Translations under genes and position numbers: made by a program
Assembly (NCBI GenBank): GCA_035628645.1
Contig: DASPJL010000130.1
Coordinates: 1 to 28,012, forward strand
Source of the DNA: DASPJL01 sp035628645
Lineage (GTDB): Bacteria > Bacteroidota > Bacteroidia > Cytophagales > Cyclobacteriaceae
Reading direction: 5' to 3'
DNA: 28,012 nt
The notes under the pieces: generated by a model
Told to the model about the DNA's origin: nothing
Databases searched by the model: none
What the model saw: the letters and a program-made list of their open reading frames with translations, nothing else
Shown: piece by piece, positions 22,327-28,012 of the stretch
How the letters are laid out: every line of letters begins with the position of its first letter
Numbering within the stretch: the first letter of the stretch is position 1

Positions 22327-24459
22327 CTACAACTGTGCCTTTGCTATGCCTCCAAAGCCAGACTTCCGTCCGTCCTTAAAGATCACATTGATGGTATATT
22401 CATAAGTATTCCCCTTTCTCACATCCTTATCATCAAAAATAAGGTTTCCGGAGTCGATACTCTTATAAGAAACAAAGTTGGATCCATTGACTGCCCGATA
22501 AATAACAAAGCGATATTCTCCTTTCACAGGATATTCCCAATTAATTTTTATTAACCCCTTTTCCATATCCGGTTTTGCCACGACTTGATTTACCAAAGGT
22601 TTTGCCTTTAAATCTAAATATTTAAGTTTTATGGGAAGTGATCTTTTGGATCTTAATTTGTCTTCATCCTCAGCGATCAGACTGTAAGAATAGAATTTCC
22701 CTGACTCCACCTTTGTATCCATATAGGATGTCTTTTTATCTTTTACACCAAAACTCACAAGTTCAGCCCAGTCTCCTTTTTCTTCTTTTCTATATAAGAT
22801 TGTTCTGGCCAGGTCTTCACTAGAGCTCGGCATCCAACTGACATTAATCCCTTCATTGGTAACCTTATATTTATCAAAAATAGCAGGTGAAGGAGGAACA
22901 ATATCCGGTTTTTTTAACTCTAACATTTCAGAGAAACCAGAGTAATTGTGACTAAGATCAATGGCAACCACCCTATAATAAATCTTTTTAGTTAAAGTCT
23001 TGATGGTAATGGTATCTGTAAAAACCGTATCCTGGATCGGTCCATTGGTTAACTGAGAAAACTGATGGTCTTTTTGATTTGAAAAATAAACCTGATAGCC
23101 AAGTATGTCTTTTTCTGGCCCTAACCTCCAGCTTACTTTCACTACTCCGGTGGTATCAATTTTCCCCTGTAAATATGTAGGCGCTGCAGGTGGGATACTG
23201 TCCACCATTAAGGCGTATTTTGCAAGTGAAAGGTTTGCATTGCCTGCTGTATCTACCGCTGCTACTATATAGTAATTGCTTCTTTCCTCGCTGGCATTGT
23301 TGTCTATAAATTCTCTTGATTTTGATGGTAACAATTCGGTTACCAAAGGAGTAAATTGTTCTGCCGGATTATTTCCTCTTCCTATTAAAAATCCTTTCAG
23401 ATCCTTCACATCCTTTGGATAATCCCAAGTAATTTTCACTTTAGAGCCACCAATTGCCACAGTTTTTAAATTTCCTGGCACGGGAGGAGGCGTCGTGTCT
23501 CTGCCCATTACAGAAACCGGGTCTGAAGGAGGCGCTAATTCACCAAAAGCGGTGATACCAATTACCCGGTATTTATAGGTTTTATAATTCTTGGGAATGG
23601 AATCGCTATAAATTATATAATCTATGGAACGAGGATTTTTTTCATCCACAGGATTAATAAATGGTACTTTATTTAACTTCTTAAAGCTGGTTCCACCGTC
23701 CTCTGATCTTTCAATCCAATAAGCTGAAAATACTTTTGAATGCAGTTCTCTGTCCCAGTAAATCTCAATCAGGTTTTGGAGTTCTTTGGTGTCTGAAATA
23801 GAAGCTTTGGGAAGGATCTCAGGTTTTTCCGTATCAACTACAATAAATCCCGGGATCAGCTTGTATTTTGTAGTATCCACCGGACTAGTAATCCTGTAGA
23901 TATAGACCTTGTTTTTCTCGATGCTTTTATCTGTAAATCTCAACCCGAGAGCAGTCGCAGTTTCTGAAGAAATATCGGCGGCAAGCATAGAAAAGGAGTA
24001 CCTGGACATGTAGTCATCGGCTTTGTCTATAAAACCTGTGGAGGGAACAAAGCTTTTTCCATATAAAGCCTGTGCCGCTATTTTCGCGTAATTATTGCTG
24101 TTTTTTTCTCCGGCAATGGTTTCCCATTTTTCCAAGGGCCAGGGTTTTATGGGCTCCGAATTTAGATTTTTAAAAGTAGCCGGATCAAATTCGCCATTAA
24201 CATCTAGTGTGGTTCTGGAAATAATATAACCAGCTTTGTTGGCATTGGTCCATCCACCAGGCGTTCCAGGCGCCCATCTCAAAACAATACTGTCACCATA
24301 ATATCGAGCCAACAAATTTATTTCAGTTTGGTAAGCTACATCAGCTTTTATGGTGTCTGCAAGCGTTGTAGATGCGCTTTGATTTGTTTTCCCTTTTGGC
24401 TTTTGCGCCAAAGAAACAAGGGAAAAAAAGATCAGGACTAGTGTTAGGATTTTATTCAT
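22327..24459 (-). CDS. Secreted multi-FN3 protein
   Basis: This 710-aa protein has a signal peptide to about residue 18 (LVSLAQ). The mature chain is a chain of fibronectin type III-like domains. The first, longer and degenerate one (about 40-205) has RWAPGTPGGW. It is followed by units at about 215-315, 325-420, 425-520, 525-620 and 630-710, recognisable by the W in strand B (WDYP, WRLG, WMPS, WEYP) and the YYxVVAxD strand. No enzyme domain and no T9SS tail are seen. It follows the giant secreted protein, with a MITE-like element between, and precedes a lipoprotein. It is likely a scaffold or adaptor outside the inner membrane. Confidence 0.75.
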   Translation of the reverse strand: MNKILTLVLIFFSLVSLAQKPKGKTNQSASTTLADTIKADVAYQTEINLLARYYGDSIVLRWAPGTPGGWTNANKAGYIISRTTLDVNGEFDPATFKNLNSEPIKPWPLEKWETIAGEKNSNNYAKIAAQALYGKSFVPSTGFIDKADDYMSRYSFSMLAADISSETATALGLRFTDKSIEKNKVYIYRITSPVDTTKYKLIPGFIVVDTEKPEILPKASISDTKELQNLIEIYWDRELHSKVFSAYWIERSEDGGTSFKKLNKVPFINPVDEKNPRSIDYIIYSDSIPKNYKTYKYRVIGITAFGELAPPSDPVSVMGRDTTPPPVPGNLKTVAIGGSKVKITWDYPKDVKDLKGFLIGRGNNPAEQFTPLVTELLPSKSREFIDNNASEERSNYYIVAAVDTAGNANLSLAKYALMVDSIPPAAPTYLQGKIDTTGVVKVSWRLGPEKDILGYQVYFSNQKDHQFSQLTNGPIQDTVFTDTITIKTLTKKIYYRVVAIDLSHNYSGFSEMLELKKPDIVPPSPAIFDKYKVTNEGINVSWMPSSSEDLARTILYRKEEKGDWAELVSFGVKDKKTSYMDTKVESGKFYSYSLIAEDEDKLRSKRSLPIKLKYLDLKAKPLVNQVVAKPDMEKGLIKINWEYPVKGEYRFVIYRAVNGSNFVSYKSIDSGNLIFDDKDVRKGNTYEYTINVIFKDGRKSGFGGIAKAQL

Positions 24460-24495
24460 TTTATAAGCTTGGATTTTGGAATCTTGTTGGCTTCA

Positions 24496-24687
24496 ACCAC
24501 CCCTAAATCCCCTCCTTGAAAAAGGAGGGGACTTGGCGATCTACTATTTCATTGAAATATTTATTTTTCTTTCTGTTTAATGTTTTAATTCTTCTTCTTG
24601 TTTTTTTAAAAAACAATATTTTAAAAACCTTTCCAACTTGCCTTCCCCTCCTTCCTTCAAGGAGGGGTGTCCGCAGGACGGGGTGGT
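24496..24687. mobile_element. MITE-like element with terminal inverted repeats
   Basis: ACCACCCC (24496-24503) and GGGGTGGT (24680-24687) are perfect 8-bp terminal inverted repeats. Just inside each end is a hairpin, CCCCTCCTT..AAGGAGGGG, at 24509-24530 and again at 24645-24667. A small GTCC-GCA-GGAC stem lies at 24670-24680. The 100-base core is AT-rich and non-coding. The layout is that of a miniature non-autonomous element or dispersed hairpin repeat. Similar 'CCCCTCCTT / GTCCGCAGGACGGGGTGG' DNA is common in Bacteroidota genomes. No transposase is encoded. Confidence 0.7.
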
Positions 24688-24722
24688 CAGAAAGCTAACT
24701 GCCGACAGCCAATAGCTCCACC

Positions 24723-27700
24723 TCAATATGTGAAAGTCTTATTCACCTTACTTCCCATAAAGTAATTATTATTTCCTACAGGGAAAACATATTGAAAATC
24801 TACTCCATATGTACCTCTGGTATATCTATAATTTAAGGCGCTTTCTCTTAAAATCCTGTTTGCTCCGTTGAAAATAGTTGTATGCCGCGTTCTTAAGGCA
24901 TCCCTGATAGGGTATCCAATTCCCAATGGTCTAAAAGAAAGCGTTCGGCTGATATCCCTTTTCAATACCATGAAATCCCCCCATACGCTTGCGCTTGTGC
25001 CGTAGACCATTTCAAAGTTAGGAAGGTTAGCAATCGCATTATATCCTCCTGAATAACTTGCAAAGGAATAAGTACTTCTGGTTCCATTTAAAACTCCGTA
25101 AGCTGAATAAGAAACCGCGGCGGAATTATTCAAACTTGCAAATTTAGCAGTTCCCGCTGAAGTTGACTGCGTAGGCTGAGCCACTTGGGGATAAGCCGGA
25201 TTTTTACGATATTCTCTTTCAACATCTCCCTGGTCAATACCATTTCCTAACCGGGATCTTGTTCCAACTGTAATGGTTTTATCCGGCGGAAGACCTTTTC
25301 GGTGAGTATTTAAAGCAGTGAAATAAACGGATCCAAATCCTTCTCTGACTAAAGCGGATTTATAATTTCTATGGAGATCATATAGTCTGGGTTTTGCCAA
25401 ATTATTGTGATAGGCATATCGCCAGGGGTCTTTGAGATCAAGTAAAGGCTCCATTACTTTTACACCATTTTTAACTAATCCGAAAGCTTCGAATTCATCA
25501 AATGGTTCGTCTAACCTTGCTTTAAGCTCAAAAGCTTCCACAAAAAGCGCATTCTTATAGGTAGAAGTAAGGTCGATGGAAGCCACTTTCTGGCTCACCG
25601 TATTGTATTTACTTGTCTTGAAATAAAATTTATAAAGAAGCTTTTCACCAACTTCAACTGCTTCTCCAGGCAGGAGTATTTTCCCCGTGCTTCTTACGCT
25701 TACCGTACCTGCGTCCGGATCAAGCCCTAGCGCCTTTTTCGTGGTTATTGAACCGATATTAAATCTCTCAATTGCACTCGTCATACTTGGACTGATTGCA
25801 GATCTAACTAGCTTTCTTATGATCTGCACCGCGTACATCTTTTCATTATCAAGGACTGGCAATGGCAATTTAATTAGCCTTCCTGCAGAATAAGTTATAG
25901 GTAATTCTACATTTTCTCCTCCAGCAACAGGGATATAGCGTGCTAAATAACGATAAGTATTTTTACCTATGGTTGTCCTGAAAAGTCTGTCCACCGGATC
26001 CCTTAACTGCATCACCCCTTCATTGTTCCTGATTTCTCCTTTTAGGAAATAAGATTGATTTTCAACAGGATAAGTATACAAAACAATGTCTTGAGGAATG
26101 GAATCAGGTTCAGGGCCGGTTGTAAAGGTTATTGTCTTTTCATCTTTCCAATCAGATCGGTCTTCATTTTTGACTAATCTTCTTGGGCCGTCAGGGAAAA
26201 GCTCATAAGCCTTAACAACTATTGTCACTTCATAATCAGTTCTTCCCGCAAGCATTTCGTCTATTCTGAATCTTAATTCTGTATTGTTAGACTCCAAGGT
26301 ATAACTGCCTCTCACGTTATTTCCACCTCTTTTCTTAAATATAAAACTGTCAACAAAAGGATAAAAAGTTCTTGTCACTTCGGTTCCGTCGGCCGCTGTA
26401 ATAGGAAATTCCAAATTCTTGCCTACTGGAAGATTGAAGGAGACGGCAGGATTTGTAAAGCAGGTAGCATTTCTTTCACCATTATCAGGGAGGATATCCG
26501 CTATATAAGCCATGCCACTTAAAGGATTTGGGGTAACAAAAGTACATTTATCCCCGATTTCCATCTTGAAGTTACAGTTACCCTCCACCATACCTCCCAA
26601 AATAGAATATTGAAGTCCCGCCCTTCCCCTAAATCCTGAGGGATTAGGAAAATTTCCCTGCATCATAACCGCGGCAGCCATTTCAATAAAAGGAAACCGG
26701 CCCTTAATAAAGTACAGATCCACTCCGACGCCCATCTCTCCCCATAGGCCTGCATAAATCTGTCCCTGTGCGTACCATCCGTCTATTCCCTGAGGAGGAA
26801 GACCGGTTTCCACGCAAATAGCTCCGCCGGTATTCTTGGAAACGTTAATATCAAAACCCAGCATTGCTTCCAGACTTGCATAGAAGATCGCGAAATTCAT
26901 TTCCGCTCCTAATTTCAATGAAGTTCCAAAGGCAAATCCTTCTCCCGTAAGCGCTTTAAGCTGGTCGACAGGATTCATTTCCCGGGTATTGAATCTGCTG
27001 ACTGTTTCTCCCTCCCCCGCTATTCTTCCTCCTGATCCTCCTAAAACCGACATTATCCGATCCGGAAGAGGGGGTAAATTGGAAGGAATGCCATGGCCTA
27101 CCATTAAATAAGAAGTAAGCTCTGCGTTAACAGGTCCTATTGAAGCGACTAAACCGCTTCTATTTTCAGGAGTACCCATGTAGAAGTGCCAGGTCTCGGA
27201 GTCTACATAAAACTCCGCGTCCACGAATTTATAACCCGTTCCCCTACCCTTCAGGAATTCTTCCACCTTAACAAATACTCCAAAATTTCCTGTAAACTTA
27301 GGTCCTTCAGCAGGTCTGTTATCAAACATGATGGCAACAGTTGCCCAAACTTTTGAATTTGTCCGGTCTGTTCGGGAAGCCATAAAATAACCTCCTCCTT
27401 CGACGCTTATAAAATTCAGTCCATAAGAACTGTTAAATTCTGCTGCTAAGGTCACGTCCATATTGAAGGTTTCATCCGTAGGATAAGTACCTAAAACAGC
27501 GGTGAATTTTAAGCCAAGGGCTGTATTGAAATTAGGGATATAGCGTACACTTGTCCTCGAGCCTCCTTCTCCTGCTGTAAGTGTCGCTTGCGGACTAGGC
27601 AACGTTGCAGGATCGAGGGTCATGTGATGATAGGCGCCGCCTCCAAAACCATATATAGCAAATCCTGAAAAGATCTGTATTCCTGGGAATGTAACCATAC

Positions 27701-28012
27701 CGTCTACAAACCAATAGGAATAGTGTTCTGCCGTTCCATATCTTCCTGTGGCATCGGAGCCTATGGTACCAAAATACGCGGTCAAACTGCCGGAAATGTT
27801 CATGGGTAACTCAACAGTTATAGAACCTCTGGTACCATTACCATAAACAGGATCCGCTTTAAAAAACTCCAATTCCCCCCGTAGCCTTACCTCACTTATT
27901 TGTGCGTCTATTGCAATCCTGTCCACATCCACACCGCCAAATCCTACTACAAAATTGCTCCCAACCTTTTGGAAAGTGGCGAACACACCTATATGCGCCT
28001 CTGCGCCGATGG
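24723..28012 (-). CDS. Very large secreted protein, 3' part only
   Basis: This open frame runs off the right end of the window, so the 5' part is missing; the GTG at 27986 is only an internal codon, since the frame continues without a stop. At least 1,095 residues are present. The N-terminal half of the visible part is rich in Gly, Phe and Tyr with repeated beta-strand patterns (GFAIYGFGGGAY, VEGGGYFMASR, MLGFDINVSKN) as in large beta-helix or barrel-like surface proteins. The middle (about 500-610) resembles an Ig-like (Big_5-type) domain, ending in FTTGPEPDS. The C-terminus has no T9SS domain. It lies upstream of the multi-FN3 protein, and the two probably work together. Function is unknown. 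Confidence 0.65.
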   Translation of the reverse strand, partial: IGAEAHIGVFATFQKVGSNFVVGFGGVDVDRIAIDAQISEVRLRGELEFFKADPVYGNGTRGSITVELPMNISGSLTAYFGTIGSDATGRYGTAEHYSYWFVDGMVTFPGIQIFSGFAIYGFGGGAYHHMTLDPATLPSPQATLTAGEGGSRTSVRYIPNFNTALGLKFTAVLGTYPTDETFNMDVTLAAEFNSSYGLNFISVEGGGYFMASRTDRTNSKVWATVAIMFDNRPAEGPKFTGNFGVFVKVEEFLKGRGTGYKFVDAEFYVDSETWHFYMGTPENRSGLVASIGPVNAELTSYLMVGHGIPSNLPPLPDRIMSVLGGSGGRIAGEGETVSRFNTREMNPVDQLKALTGEGFAFGTSLKLGAEMNFAIFYASLEAMLGFDINVSKNTGGAICVETGLPPQGIDGWYAQGQIYAGLWGEMGVGVDLYFIKGRFPFIEMAAAVMMQGNFPNPSGFRGRAGLQYSILGGMVEGNCNFKMEIGDKCTFVTPNPLSGMAYIADILPDNGERNATCFTNPAVSFNLPVGKNLEFPITAADGTEVTRTFYPFVDSFIFKKRGGNNVRGSYTLESNNTELRFRIDEMLAGRTDYEVTIVVKAYELFPDGPRRLVKNEDRSDWKDEKTITFTTGPEPDSIPQDIVLYTYPVENQSYFLKGEIRNNEGVMQLRDPVDRLFRTTIGKNTYRYLARYIPVAGGENVELPITYSAGRLIKLPLPVLDNEKMYAVQIIRKLVRSAISPSMTSAIERFNIGSITTKKALGLDPDAGTVSVRSTGKILLPGEAVEVGEKLLYKFYFKTSKYNTVSQKVASIDLTSTYKNALFVEAFELKARLDEPFDEFEAFGLVKNGVKVMEPLLDLKDPWRYAYHNNLAKPRLYDLHRNYKSALVREGFGSVYFTALNTHRKGLPPDKTITVGTRSRLGNGIDQGDVEREYRKNPAYPQVAQPTQSTSAGTAKFASLNNSAAVSYSAYGVLNGTRSTYSFASYSGGYNAIANLPNFEMVYGTSASVWGDFMVLKRDISRTLSFRPLGIGYPIRDALRTRHTTIFNGANRILRESALNYRYTRGTYGVDFQYVFPVGNNNYFMGSKVNKTFTY

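Noticed and set aside
24516..24698. 60-codon frame
   Set aside because: It lies inside the MITE-like element, and its residues merely translate the hairpins.
27984..28012. GTG at 27986 as the true start of the giant protein
   Set aside because: The reading frame stays open upstream to the window edge and the downstream residues are mid-domain, so the gene is truncated by the window.

Overview
The window looks like chromosome of a member of Bacteroidota, most likely Cytophagales or a relative. The DNA is AT-rich, ribosome-binding sites are weak, a glycanase carries a type IX secretion (T9SS) C-terminal domain, there are many secreted lipoproteins and outer-membrane barrels, and there is an exosortase of the Bacteroidota-restricted XrtK type. 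No rRNA, tRNA, CRISPR array or complete insertion sequence was seen.

Layout. 1-568 is non-coding and holds repeats and a palindrome. 569-4132 (+) is a two-gene unit: an exosortase of the XrtK type and a 957-aa membrane protein ending in an MSEP-type sorting tail, apparently the dedicated target of the exosortase. 4405-5011 (-) encodes two small related proteins of unknown function. 5393-6016 (+) is a small secreted barrel-like protein, and 6150-6572 (-) is a VOC/PhnB-like protein. 6863-10943 (-) is a compact clock-like operon, kaiC > kaiB > kaiB > PAS histidine kinase, with no kaiA. The KaiC has a two-serine phosphosite and a C-terminal coiled coil. 11035-11202 (+) is the C-terminal scrap of a short-chain dehydrogenase.

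11296-17389 (-) is a run of stress and secreted functions: a DinB-fold protein, a 16-cysteine secreted repeat protein, a Tat-exported PLP enzyme, a lipoprotein esterase and a modular GH16 beta-glucanase. 17656-18735 (+) holds a lipoprotein that is little more than a T9SS C-terminal domain, followed by a beta-barrel protein. 18766-20842 has a DeoR-type regulator divergent from nudK (GDP-mannose pyrophosphatase), then a PAP2-like membrane protein. 20942-28012 (-) holds a small amphipathic-helix protein, a lipoprotein, a multi-FN3 secreted protein and the 3' part of a very large secreted protein. A MITE-like element lies between the last two.

How genes work together. The strongest systems are the exosortase with its one-target substrate, and the KaiBC hourglass or clock with a candidate kinase output. 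The esterase, GH16 enzyme and T9SS-tailed proteins suggest polysaccharide use at the cell surface. The giant protein, FN3 protein and lipoprotein probably form one surface locus, but their function is unknown to me. All family assignments come from reading motifs; no database search was run.
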